The notes under the pieces are model-generated. The model saw only the letters and a list, made by a program, of their open reading frames with translations, was not told the origin of the DNA and did no database searches. A DNA stretch of 54,524 bases from Alicyclobacillus sp. Its GTDB lineage: Bacteria; Bacillota; Bacilli; Alicyclobacillales; Alicyclobacillaceae. Below are positions 28,931 to 37,759 of this stretch, one piece after another; position 1 is the stretch's first letter; each line of letters begins with the position of its first letter. The position numbers and the translations under genes were made by a program. Where the stretch lies: contig JAILZF010000002.1 in the NCBI GenBank assembly GCA_023512635.1, forward strand, positions 1 through 54,524. The letters run 5' to 3'.

Positions 28931-29119
28931 CCCTCCCTATCAGTGTGCCACACCTGCCCCCACTATAGCGCACCGGACTGTCCAGGGAAACCGCTTGGAT
29001 AGGTCCGCTCACAATGGGAACACTGGCACATGGGAAATCACTGGGAATTCTCGTCTGGCGGCACCCGCCGTGCCCGTCCTACAAAAGGTTTGCGTCTTTT
29101 CTGAGAGGAGGTCACTCCC

Positions 29120-30607
29120 GTGTCCACGCGAGTCGTGCGCGATTCTCTGGGGGAGCTGGAGATCCCGGCGGAAGCGTATTATGGGGCACAGACAGCGCGC
29201 GCCAAAGCCAACTTTCCAATAAGCGGTCTGCGCCTGCCGCGCGCGTTTATCCGAGCGCAAGGTATTATCAAGTGGGCGGCAGCGCGCGCGCACCGCGACT
29301 TGGGCGTCCTTAGCGCCAAGACGGCAGAAGCCATCTGTCAAGCGGCCGAGGAAGTCATCCGCGGTGACTTAGATGAGTGGTTTCAAGTGGACGTCTACCA
29401 GGCTGGCGCCGGGACTTCACAAAACATGAACGCCAACGAAGTGATTGCAGCCCGCGCCGCAGAACTACTCGGCGGCACACGCGGCGATACCCGTTTGGTC
29501 CACCCCAACGACGATGTAAACAAATCACAGTCAACCAACGACACCATTCACGTGGCCATGAACATCGCTGGGATGGAGTTGTTAGCCCATGAATTGGACC
29601 CGGCCCTGCATGCGTTGGAACACGCCCTCCACAGCAAAGCCGCAGAGTTCGGCCGCATCGTCAAGGCAGGGCGGACCCACCTGCAGGATGCGGTTCCGTT
29701 GTTCTTAGGAGACGAATTTGCCGCTTATGCGGAAAACATCCGCCGCCACCGGCGCTGGCTGGAGCAGGCAGCGTCCAACCTGCTGGCCATTGGCCTTGGA
29801 GGGAACGCGGTGGGAACGGGCATCAACACGCCTCCCGGGTTTGCCGAGACGGCCGTGGCGTACGTGGCCCAGTACACCGGGTTGGCGTTCCGCTTGGCAG
29901 CCCATCCGTTTACCTTCAACCAAAACCCGGACGAGGTGGTGTTGGTCAGCGGCGTGCTGCGTAACCTTGCGTTGGCGCTCCAGCGGATTGCCAACGACCT
30001 GCGCCTGCTGGCCTCAGGACCGCGGACCGGCCTGGCGGAGCTGACCCTCCCTGCCGTGCAGCCGGGGTCATCCATCATGCCGGGCAAAGTCAATCCGGTG
30101 ATGGCGGAGATGCTGAATATGGTGTGTTACCAAGTGCAGGGCTGTGATGCGGTGGTGGCGCTGGCCGGGGGCGCCGGCCAGCTGGAGCTGAATGTGATGA
30201 TGCCCGTGATGGCGGCGAACTTCTTGCATGCCATCCACATTTTAACAAATGCTGTGCGCGCCTTTACGGAGCGCTGTGTACGCGGCTTGCAGGCAGACGC
30301 CGAACGTTGCCGGGCGTACGCTGAACGCAGCCTGGCATTGGCCACGGCACTCAACACAGCCGTCGGCTACGACCGCGCTGCCGAGGTGGTGAAGCACGCG
30401 CTGGCACGCGACCTCAGTTTGCGCGAAGCGGGGCTCGACTTTGGCCTCGACCCGGACGTGCTGGCGCGGGCGTTGGACGTGACGGCGCTGGCGCGCACCG
30501 TTCCGCGCACGCACAGCGAAGCAGCCCGCCATGAAGCTCACAACGAGCCGCCTCGCCGCCGTCCCGTTTTGTCCGGGGCTGGCGCCAGCCGGGACGCCGG
30601 GGATTAA
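29120..30607 (+). CDS. Class II fumarase / aspartase superfamily enzyme
   Basis: SQNMNANEVIAARAAELLGG, HPNDDVNKSQSTNDTIH, GRTHLQDAVPLFLGDEF, GSSIMPGKVNPVMAEMLNMVCYQVQG. Residues do not cleanly separate FumC from AspA. Confidence 0.9.
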   Translation: MSTRVVRDSLGELEIPAEAYYGAQTARAKANFPISGLRLPRAFIRAQGIIKWAAARAHRDLGVLSAKTAEAICQAAEEVIRGDLDEWFQVDVYQAGAGTSQNMNANEVIAARAAELLGGTRGDTRLVHPNDDVNKSQSTNDTIHVAMNIAGMELLAHELDPALHALEHALHSKAAEFGRIVKAGRTHLQDAVPLFLGDEFAAYAENIRRHRRWLEQAASNLLAIGLGGNAVGTGINTPPGFAETAVAYVAQYTGLAFRLAAHPFTFNQNPDEVVLVSGVLRNLALALQRIANDLRLLASGPRTGLAELTLPAVQPGSSIMPGKVNPVMAEMLNMVCYQVQGCDAVVALAGGAGQLELNVMMPVMAANFLHAIHILTNAVRAFTERCVRGLQADAERCRAYAERSLALATALNTAVGYDRAAEVVKHALARDLSLREAGLDFGLDPDVLARALDVTALARTVPRTHSEAARHEAHNEPPRRRPVLSGAGASRDAGD

Positions 30608-30613
30608 ACCCCG
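30571..30613 (+). terminator. Tandem hairpins at the fumarase-family gene stop
   Basis: Palindrome GGCTGGCGCCAGCC (30577-30590) within GTCC...GGGAC, followed by CGGGG-attaaa-CCCCG (30598-30613) spanning the stop codon; no clear T-tract. Confidence 0.4.
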
Positions 30614-30672
30614 CCCGTCCCCAAGGCCCTAAGCGTACGAAGGCCCGCACCCAGCCACCTGCCCGCCCGCGG

Positions 30673-31125
30673 TTAGTCCTTAAACTTACGCCAGTCCAGC
30701 TTCGACTTGGCCAACAGGTCGGCGAAGGAGTCCTCCTCTTCCGCAGGGTTGAACAACTCCGCGAAACTCTCCTCGTCTTCCGTCTGCTCGATGGACCGGG
30801 CGGACTGAGAAGGTCTGCCCGCCGCCCCGTTTGCCGCCTTGCCTGGCCAATCGGCAGGCGGGGCCGGCGAGGCGGTAGCGGACTGCATCTGCGCTTTCAG
30901 CGCCGCCAGCTTCTCCGTGACGTCCTTGCCCCAGCGCTCTGCGGCAGGGATGGCCGGTGCATCCGCCACCACCGGTTGGGCCAGACCAGGGCGTGCTGCT
31001 GCCTTGGACGGTTGCGGCTGCTTACGTTCCGCCGGGCTGCCTTCACCACGCGCCCAGGCTGGCTTGTCTAATCCCTCTGGCTGGGTGTTCGAGTGCCCGC
31101 GCTTCTGCTTTTTGCCCATGCTCAC
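30673..31125 (-). CDS. Conserved-looking hydrophilic protein, unknown function
   Basis: 150 aa; low-complexity N-terminus, C-terminal EDEESFAELFNPAEEEDSFADLLAKSKLDWRKFKD; translationally coupled to the upstream gene. Confidence 0.6.
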   Translation of the reverse strand: MSMGKKQKRGHSNTQPEGLDKPAWARGEGSPAERKQPQPSKAAARPGLAQPVVADAPAIPAAERWGKDVTEKLAALKAQMQSATASPAPPADWPGKAANGAAGRPSQSARSIEQTEDEESFAELFNPAEEEDSFADLLAKSKLDWRKFKD

Positions 31126-31451
31126 GCCTCCCCTCCGCCGCCGGTTTGCAAGAACGCAGCCAGATACGCCTTCTCCTCCGCCACCAACTCAGGGTGCTCC
31201 TGCAGGTAACGGCGCAACACCCGTTCCTCCCACGCGTCCGATCCCGGGGGTTCGTCAATACCGGGAGGGCAGTCTGCCAGCCGGCGGTCATAAAGAATCT
31301 CCCAAGCCTCAGCGCCTTCTTCCTGGACACGGCGCGAGACCTGCATAAATACCCCGCCTGCCTCCGCCGCCCCCGGCAAGGCGTAAAGCATCATCTCAAA
31401 GTCGTCCCATTGGTGAATCCAATCGAGCGGATCGAACGCGGTCACGGCCAT
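31122..31451 (-). CDS. Hypothetical protein, 109 aa
   Basis: MAVTAFDPLDWIHQWDDFEMMLYALPGAAEAGGVFMQVSRRVQEEG...; 4-nt overlap with the next gene. Confidence 0.6.
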   Translation of the reverse strand: MAVTAFDPLDWIHQWDDFEMMLYALPGAAEAGGVFMQVSRRVQEEGAEAWEILYDRRLADCPPGIDEPPGSDAWEERVLRRYLQEHPELVAEEKAYLAAFLQTGGGGEA

Positions 31452-31634
31452 TCCTCCCTGCAGCCTGCTGATCCCAGTGTATCATCCGCCCCCGCACGCT
31501 CCCCTGAGTCTACGCCCAGAGTGCAGCCCTTGTGAAGTCGCCGCCCAGTTTTGCTACAATGGTGACCGAATCGGCACCGACCCGCGCGTCCGGTTCTGTG
31601 CCGGGTCCTGCAGCGCGGCCAAGGAGGGGTCTAC

Positions 31635-31772
31635 GTGCGCAAGTTCTTCCTCGTCCTGTTTGTCATCTGCTTGGTGATTGTCGCTTTTGAAACGTTTCGT
31701 CCGCAGCCACCGTTCCCGAAGGTCAACACCTCGTTTGCCGGAGCGGCAGGGGTTGAAACCTGGACGCACTAA
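31635..31772 (+). CDS. 45-aa single-TM protein (not in ORF track)
   Basis: GTG 31635 preceded by AAGGAGGGG (31621-31629); translation MRKFFLVLFVICLVIVAFETFRPQPPFPKVNTSFAGAAGVETWTH*; possible promoter TTGTGA-N19-TACAAT at 31530-31560. Confidence 0.55.
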   Translation: MRKFFLVLFVICLVIVAFETFRPQPPFPKVNTSFAGAAGVETWTH

Positions 31773-31871
31773 GCAGGCAGTCAGGCGCCGGCCGGGGCGG
31801 CGCCTGGCTGGCCACGCCAGACCGGCACCTGCAGGTCCACGACGAAACACCACAAGGTCCGTGCTGGCGGT

Positions 31872-32858
31872 TTAGCGTTGCCCTGCCAGTGCCGCTTTGA
31901 ACGCTTGCGTGAGCAGCGGAACCACTTCAAACAGGTCGCCGACAATCCCGTAATCGGCTATCTGGAAGATGGGCGCCTCCGGGTCTTTGTTGATAGCCAC
32001 AATCACCTTGGAATTGGACATGCCGGCCAGGTGTTGAATCGCTCCCGAGATACCGCAGGCGATGTACAAGTCGGGGGTCACAACCTTGCCCGTTTGCCCA
32101 ATTTGTAAGGCGTAATCGCAGTAGCCTGCGTCACACGCCCCGCGCGACGCCCCCACCGCTGCCCCGAGCACCTCGGCCAGCTCGTACAACGGTTTGAACC
32201 CTTCAGCGCTTTTCACCCCGCGCCCGCCGGAAACGACAATTTTCGCTTCCGCCAGGTCCACACCCCCGCTCGCCTTGGCCACCACCTCTTGCACCACGGT
32301 GCGCAGGTCGGCAGGGGTCCACGTTACACGCAGCGGCACCACCGTCCCAGCGCGGGCCTCGGCCGCCGTCGAGACAGGCAGGTTGTTCGGACGGACTGTG
32401 ACCACCATGGACCCTGTCTGAAACCGTACCTTGGTCCAAGCCTTGCCAGCGTAAATCGGCCGCGTGCATACCAAGTCGTCACCCGCGGCCTCCACAGCGA
32501 CGACATCCGAAATCTGACCGGCGCCCCAGCGCATGGCCAGACGCGGCGCCACGTCGCGGCCAATGGCCGAATGAGCAAGCAACACCAGGTCAGGCTGGCA
32601 GGCCTGCAAGCATGCCCACAGTGCCTTGTGGTAGCCGTCCGGCGTGTACTGCGCCAACTCCGGGGCATCGACCACGTAGACCGTATCCGCGCCAGCCGCA
32701 CCCAGACTGTCCGCGAGCGGCTGGACTCCATGGCCCAGCAGGGCCACCGCCACCTGTCCTGAACCCGCTACCCTGCGGGCAGCCGCCAACATCTCCCCGG
32801 TCACCCTGCGCAGTGTCCCCCGGCGTACGTCAGCCAGGACCAACACGTTTTTCACCAT
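31872..32858 (-). CDS. etfA: Electron transfer flavoprotein alpha subunit
   Basis: MVKNVLVLADVRRGTLRRVTGEML; VVSGGRGVKSAEGFKPLYELAEVLGAAVGASRGACDAGY, QIGQTGKVVTPDLYIACGISGAIQHLAGMSNSKVIVAINKDPEAPIFQIADYGIVGDLFEV. Confidence 0.96.
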   Translation of the reverse strand: MVKNVLVLADVRRGTLRRVTGEMLAAARRVAGSGQVAVALLGHGVQPLADSLGAAGADTVYVVDAPELAQYTPDGYHKALWACLQACQPDLVLLAHSAIGRDVAPRLAMRWGAGQISDVVAVEAAGDDLVCTRPIYAGKAWTKVRFQTGSMVVTVRPNNLPVSTAAEARAGTVVPLRVTWTPADLRTVVQEVVAKASGGVDLAEAKIVVSGGRGVKSAEGFKPLYELAEVLGAAVGASRGACDAGYCDYALQIGQTGKVVTPDLYIACGISGAIQHLAGMSNSKVIVAINKDPEAPIFQIADYGIVGDLFEVVPLLTQAFKAALAGQR

Positions 32859-32873
32859 GCACGCCACCCCCTT

Positions 32874-33644
32874 TCAGCCAACGACTTTTTCTACGTCACA
32901 CAAGGCGTGCACCAGTTCTTCGACCTGCTGCGCCAGGTCGCCTTGCAAGATGCGGCCTGCCTGTTTGGCCGGCGGCAGGTAGGTGCTTATCACCTCTGTA
33001 CGCGGCCGGATGTCTTCCGCCTGCAAGCCGAGGCTGGCCAGTGTGTGGTGCTCGATCTCTTTTTTGCTCGCCCGGCGAATGCCAAGCAGGGACGGGTAGC
33101 GTGGTTCGTTGAGCCCTTGCTGGGCTGTGACCAACAGCGGCAATTGGCCTCGGACCACTTCCACATCCCCTTCCGCGTCGCGGTGCGCAGTGACTTGTTG
33201 CCCTGCCACCTCTAGCTTCAACACCGTGCCGATATGCGGAATGTCCAACTCCTCTGCCAAGCGAATGGCCACTTGCCCGGAGCCGTCGTCCACCGCCTGG
33301 CTGCCAGCCAGAATCAAGTCAAACGGCCGTGTCCGGGCCATCGCCGCCAACACCTTGGCCACCGTGTACTCGTCCCCCCACAAGGCGGGGTCGTCTGCCA
33401 GCAACGCCTCGTCCGCCCCCATGGCCAACGCCGTGCGCAGAGCTTCTTCACAGCGCGATGGCCCCACGCAGAGCAGCGTCACCTGGCCCCCATGCTGCTC
33501 TTTCAGGCGGACAGCCTCCTCGACGGCGTACTCGTCGTACGGGTTGATCACAAATTTCACGCCGTCCTCCTGGATGCGTCCGTCCTTCAGGACAATTCGC
33601 TCCTCGGTGTCAAAGGTCTGTTTCAGACAGACCAAGATGTTCAC
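32874..33644 (-). CDS. etfB: Electron transfer flavoprotein beta subunit
   Basis: MNILVCLKQTFDTEERIVL...INPYDEYAVEEAVRLKE...DLILAGSQAVDDGSGQVAIRLAEELDIP. Confidence 0.96.
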   Translation of the reverse strand: MNILVCLKQTFDTEERIVLKDGRIQEDGVKFVINPYDEYAVEEAVRLKEQHGGQVTLLCVGPSRCEEALRTALAMGADEALLADDPALWGDEYTVAKVLAAMARTRPFDLILAGSQAVDDGSGQVAIRLAEELDIPHIGTVLKLEVAGQQVTAHRDAEGDVEVVRGQLPLLVTAQQGLNEPRYPSLLGIRRASKKEIEHHTLASLGLQAEDIRPRTEVISTYLPPAKQAGRILQGDLAQQVEELVHALCDVEKVVG

Positions 33645-33702
33645 AGCCCTCGCTCCTCTCCCGCTCCCGGCAAGGGCGCCCGCCCCCCTGCGGCGGAGCC
33701 GT

Positions 33703-34161
33703 TCATCCCTCCGCCGGCAGACCGAGCGCCTCGCGGATTTTCGGTTCCACTTTCTGAAACCCTTTGTCCCCTGCCGCCCGGAACTTCAGCAACCCGTCGC
33801 TGCCAAACACGAAAAACGCCGGCACGTACTCGTTCTCAAACCGGTCTGCCACCTTGCGCAAGTGGTCCAGCCCCACCGGTTGCGTGATGCCGTAGGTCTC
33901 GATGTCTTGGCGGACACGCTCCTCCTGCGTGTCCTCCGCGTAGCGCGGCATGTGCAGCGCCACCACCTGCAAGCCGTGTGGTGCGTACTTGTCCTTGATG
34001 GCCACCACGTCTGCCATCGTCTCGTGACAGATGTGGCACGACACCGCCCAAAAATGCACAAGCGTCACCTTGCCAGTCGCCAACTGGGGCGGCCCGTCGC
34101 TGTTCCACCAGGCTGTGACACCTTCCAGGCTGGGCAGCGGCGTTCCTAATCGCATGGGCAT
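33703..34161 (-). CDS. TlpA-like thioredoxin-fold redoxin
   Basis: VTLVHFWAVSCHICHETMADVVAIKDKY (CHIC active site); YVPAFFVFGSDGLLKFRAAGD. Confidence 0.85.
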   Translation of the reverse strand: MPMRLGTPLPSLEGVTAWWNSDGPPQLATGKVTLVHFWAVSCHICHETMADVVAIKDKYAPHGLQVVALHMPRYAEDTQEERVRQDIETYGITQPVGLDHLRKVADRFENEYVPAFFVFGSDGLLKFRAAGDKGFQKVEPKIREALGLPAEG

Positions 34162-34235
34162 GATGATTCTTCCCCCTTACCGTTTACCATTCCTTCACGA
34201 CCTTTTGACCAGAGAGCGGCACGAACAATCTAGCT

Positions 34236-34259
34236 CTAAATTTAGATTTAATCTAAATC
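34236..34259. promoter_or_regulatory. AT-rich operator-like inverted repeats upstream of the redoxin gene
   Basis: CTAAATTTAG (34236-34245), ATTTAGAT-tta-ATCTAAAT (34240-34258), GATTTA-atc-TAAATC (34245-34259), overlapping repeats in an AT-rich island at the cobD stop. Confidence 0.45.
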
Positions 34260-35388
34260 ATAATGATGCGTTTGACAAGGGAGATCCGTTCGTCAGCAGA
34301 GAATGTGCGAGTTGCCACAAACGCTCGTTGTCCGCGTGCGCTTTCAAGGCAATACGCAGGTAAGACGAATCTAATCCATGGAAATTGTGACAACTGCGGA
34401 CAAACACCCCATGTGAGGCGAGTCCTGCTTGCAACCGCTCTGCATCGGACGCATCTCGTAAGCGGATCAAGAAAAAGTTGACGCTCGGCGGATACCACTG
34501 CACCTTCTTCCAGTTTCCCCACGTTTGCGCTGCCCACGCGTGCTCGGCTTGCAACCAGATGCGGGTCTGTGTTACAAAGGCGTGGTCCTGGTAGGCCGCT
34601 GCCGCCGCAACTTGGGCAAGTTGATTGACGCTCCATGGGTCGCGGACCGCTGCCACTGCTGCGGCCGTCTGCGGATGGGTGACCGCAAAACCGAATCGCA
34701 AACCCGGCAGGGCGTACATTTTGGTGGCCGAACGCACCACCCAAAGACGCGGGTGTAGCACGGGGGATGCCAACAAACTAAATTCATACTCATCAGGTAA
34801 AAAATCAGCAAATGACTCGTCGACCACCACGCCAACCCCGGTAGCTAGCCAACGTTCGAGCACAGGCCACCATGACATCAACGGCCAACAACCCCCTGTC
34901 GGGTTATGTGGGTTGTTGAGGATCACCGCGTCACCTGGCCGCACCACGCGGTCCAGCTCGTCCCACGGCAGTTCGGTGCCCCGCTCTGTCCAATGGATGG
35001 CCACCCGGGCCACGGGCACACGCAGGCGTTGTGCCGCTAGCGCATATTCAGCAAACGCCGGCTCACACACCCACACCCGGCAGGGCTGCAACTGGCGCAC
35101 TGCCAGCTCTAATACCTCACTGGCACCGTTGCCACAGACCAGGCTGTCGGGCGGTACTTGATAGCGTTTGGCAAGCACGGCACGGACCTGCGTGTGATGG
35201 GCATCAGGGTAGTGCCGAATCTGTGGCAGAGCCTCGACAATAGCTTGCAACACGGACTCTGGCGGCCCTAAAGGGTTGATGTTGGCGCTGAAGTCCAGCA
35301 CGTCTTGCCATTCCCTGCCGCTCGCCAGCGCGTATTCGTACACACGTCCACCGTGTACAGCCGCTGCGCTGTCTTCCGCTGCCATCAC
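34258..35388 (-). CDS. cobD: L-threonine-O-3-phosphate decarboxylase-like PLP enzyme (CobD)
   Basis: LDFSANINPLGPPESVLQAI, AILNNPHNPTGGCWP, VVRSATKMYALPGLRFGFAVTHP; adjacent to cobS/cbiB. Confidence 0.88.
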   Translation of the reverse strand: MMAAEDSAAAVHGGRVYEYALASGREWQDVLDFSANINPLGPPESVLQAIVEALPQIRHYPDAHHTQVRAVLAKRYQVPPDSLVCGNGASEVLELAVRQLQPCRVWVCEPAFAEYALAAQRLRVPVARVAIHWTERGTELPWDELDRVVRPGDAVILNNPHNPTGGCWPLMSWWPVLERWLATGVGVVVDESFADFLPDEYEFSLLASPVLHPRLWVVRSATKMYALPGLRFGFAVTHPQTAAAVAAVRDPWSVNQLAQVAAAAAYQDHAFVTQTRIWLQAEHAWAAQTWGNWKKVQWYPPSVNFFLIRLRDASDAERLQAGLASHGVFVRSCHNFHGLDSSYLRIALKAHADNERLWQLAHSLLTNGSPLSNASL

Positions 35389-35404
35389 GTCCCCTCCCTT
35401 TCCG

Positions 35405-36154
35405 TTATCGCCACGCTCCGGCCAACCACCCTAGCCATTCCAACCCGGCAATCAGTGCTCCGTACATGTCGCCTGTCAAGCCTCCAAAACGCCGGCAGAG
35501 CCAAAACGTCCACGCCCATCCCCCGGCCAGGCTGACCAGCCACACCCGCAGCACGGACAGCCACTGCCCGCCCCAGACCAGCCAAGCCAGGCTTACAGCC
35601 AGTGGCCACAGCTCCGCCAAAAGGGCGGCCCCGCGTGGGACGTGTCCGGCAAACTGCGCACCCACGCCATCTGCTTGCGCTGCTGGCAATCTGCACATGG
35701 CCCATACGGCCATCAGCCGCGCACAGGCTGGCGGCAGCAGGTACGCCCACAGCTGCTGCGGCGGGAGGTTGGCCAGCGCACTCACCTGTCCGAGCAACAA
35801 CACACCACCTGCCACCGCGCCGGCGGCACCGATTCGGCTGTCGCGCATCACCGCCAACGCTTCGGCCGGTGGCTTGCGGCAAGCCAATCCGTCAGCCACG
35901 TCCATCCAGCCGTCAAGGTGAAGCGCTCCCGTGGCCAGGGTATACAAGGCCAAGGCCACGACGGCACCGGCGAAGGCAGACAGATGGGGGGTTAAGGCTG
36001 TTCTCACCCCCCATGCAACCGCCCCTAAAAGTGCCCCCGCGAGCGGAAAAAACGCCATGCTCCAGCGCACGTCCCGCGCCTGTGCAGACACCGCTGGCAG
36101 CGGCAACACCGTGGCAAATTGCAAGGCTAAAATCAGCCAGCGCACCAACGCCAT
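35405..36154 (-). CDS. cobS: Adenosylcobinamide-GDP ribazoletransferase (cobalamin synthase)
   Basis: LALQFATVLPLP...MAFFPLAGALLGAV...GALHLDGWMDVADGLAC...AVMRDSRIGAAGAVAGGVLLL. Confidence 0.93.
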   Translation of the reverse strand: MALVRWLILALQFATVLPLPAVSAQARDVRWSMAFFPLAGALLGAVAWGVRTALTPHLSAFAGAVVALALYTLATGALHLDGWMDVADGLACRKPPAEALAVMRDSRIGAAGAVAGGVLLLGQVSALANLPPQQLWAYLLPPACARLMAVWAMCRLPAAQADGVGAQFAGHVPRGAALLAELWPLAVSLAWLVWGGQWLSVLRVWLVSLAGGWAWTFWLCRRFGGLTGDMYGALIAGLEWLGWLAGAWR

Positions 36155-37107
36155 ACTGCCATCCCCCCGCCCGCCGCCAAAGCGAAACCCAGTGCCCAAC
36201 CGGCCGTCCACTCCACCAGCCGCACCGTACGCGCGACATCCGACACTGCCAAGGGTCGCCGCGCCTCCCCCATCTCTGCCCGGTGCGACCACACCCCACG
36301 GTAGCGGTTCCAACCGCCCAATTGCACGCCCAGGGCGCCGGCAGCAAACGCTTCGGGCAGACCGCTGTTCGGACTGGGATGTTTGCGTGCGTCGCGGCAT
36401 AGGACACGCCAACCGTTGCGTGCGTCCAAACCTGCACAACGGGCAGCCAGCAGCAACAAAAGCGCCGTCATGCGGGCGGGTAAATAGTTGAGCACGTCGT
36501 CGAGGCGCGCCGACGCCCAGCCAAAATCCCTGTAGCGCTCGTTCTTATAACCCACCATCGAGTCCAGGGTGTTGACCGCCCGGTATAACCAGGCTAGCGG
36601 CGCTCCCCCAAGACAGGCATAAAACAGCGGCGCGACAATGGCATCGACGATGTTTTCCGCCAACGTTTCGACAGCCGCACGGACCACCTCAGACTCCGCC
36701 AAGTGTTCCGTATCCCGCCCCACCACACGGCCCACCTGGGCGCGCGCGGCTGCCAAGCCTTCTTGCTGGAGTGCGGTGGACACCGCCCGCCCAGCGCTCA
36801 CCAGACCTTTCCAAGCGACGGTCGTCCAGACCATCGCCACTTCCAGGGCCGCTGTCAACCACGGCCAGCGTTTGACCGCTAACAGCCCCGCATACGGCAG
36901 GGCCGCCCAGAAGAGGGCCGTCAGTACGGCCAGTAGTCCACCCGCCACCCGTTGCAGCCACGGCGGTTGCCACTGAGGCCGCAGCAACACGCGTTCGCCG
37001 GCAGCAATCCAGCGGCCCATCGCCACCACCGGGTGCGGCAGCCAAGCGGGATCGCCCGCGCAGCGGTCCCAAGCAAGCGCTAAGGCAGCCAACCAGGGGG
37101 CGTTCAC
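36133..37107 (-). CDS. cbiB: Adenosylcobinamide-phosphate synthase
   Basis: LDRCAGDP-like ALAWDRCAGDPAWLPHPVVAMG; GRDTEHLAESEVVRAAVETLAENIVDAIVAPLFY; RAVNTLDSMVGYKNERYRDFGWASARLDDVLNYLPARM. Confidence 0.95.
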   Translation of the reverse strand: MNAPWLAALALAWDRCAGDPAWLPHPVVAMGRWIAAGERVLLRPQWQPPWLQRVAGGLLAVLTALFWAALPYAGLLAVKRWPWLTAALEVAMVWTTVAWKGLVSAGRAVSTALQQEGLAAARAQVGRVVGRDTEHLAESEVVRAAVETLAENIVDAIVAPLFYACLGGAPLAWLYRAVNTLDSMVGYKNERYRDFGWASARLDDVLNYLPARMTALLLLLAARCAGLDARNGWRVLCRDARKHPSPNSGLPEAFAAGALGVQLGGWNRYRGVWSHRAEMGEARRPLAVSDVARTVRLVEWTAGWALGFALAAGGGMAVWRWCAG

Positions 37108-37667
37108 AACGGCACCCGCCACTGCCGCAAATCGACCGCCATCCCGGCGACCACCCAAAGCACCGGTTCCGCTACGGCGGCCACCGCTTGGTTAAGCCAA
37201 CCGAGGGCATCGCAGAAGCGGCGTGTCCACGCATCCGCAGGGACCACGCCTAACCCCACCTCGCCGCTCACCAGCACTGTCGGCGCTGGTCTAGCGGCAG
37301 CCGCAGCGGCCAAAGCGGCGGCGCGCGTTTGTAACTGCATATCATCCAGTCCCTCTTGCGTCATCCAGTTATTGACGAGCATTGTTAGACAGTCCACCAG
37401 CACCACGTCTCCCTGGGGATGCTTGCTGAGCCACTCGGCCACCGCCAGCGGCTCCTCGACGGTCGTCCAGTGCGCTGGCCGCGTCGCCCGGTGGCGGTTA
37501 ATCCGCGCTGCCATTTCAGCGTCCAGTGCCTGTCCGGTGGCCACATACGTCACGCCGCAGCCGTTGTCGGCAGCCCAACGCGCGGCCAACCGTTCAGCGC
37601 ATTGGGTCTTGCCGCTGCGCGCGCCGCCCAATACCAAGGCACACGCCACCCTGCTCCCTCCCCTCAT
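37104..37667 (-). CDS. cobU: Adenosylcobinamide kinase / guanylyltransferase
   Basis: LVLGGARSGKTQCAERLA; YVATGQALDAEMAARINRHRATRPAHWTTVEEP; VLVDCLTMLVNNW; VSGEVGLGVVP. Confidence 0.95.
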   Translation of the reverse strand: MRGGSRVACALVLGGARSGKTQCAERLAARWAADNGCGVTYVATGQALDAEMAARINRHRATRPAHWTTVEEPLAVAEWLSKHPQGDVVLVDCLTMLVNNWMTQEGLDDMQLQTRAAALAAAAAARPAPTVLVSGEVGLGVVPADAWTRRFCDALGWLNQAVAAVAEPVLWVVAGMAVDLRQWRVPL

Positions 37668-37759
37668 CCAGATTTCCTTGTCCGCGCGTCCATCCGTCCA
37701 AGCGCGCAGGCCGTTGAGCAAACTGCGTTCTGACCCTCCGCAGCCGCCCTCCTTTTCGG

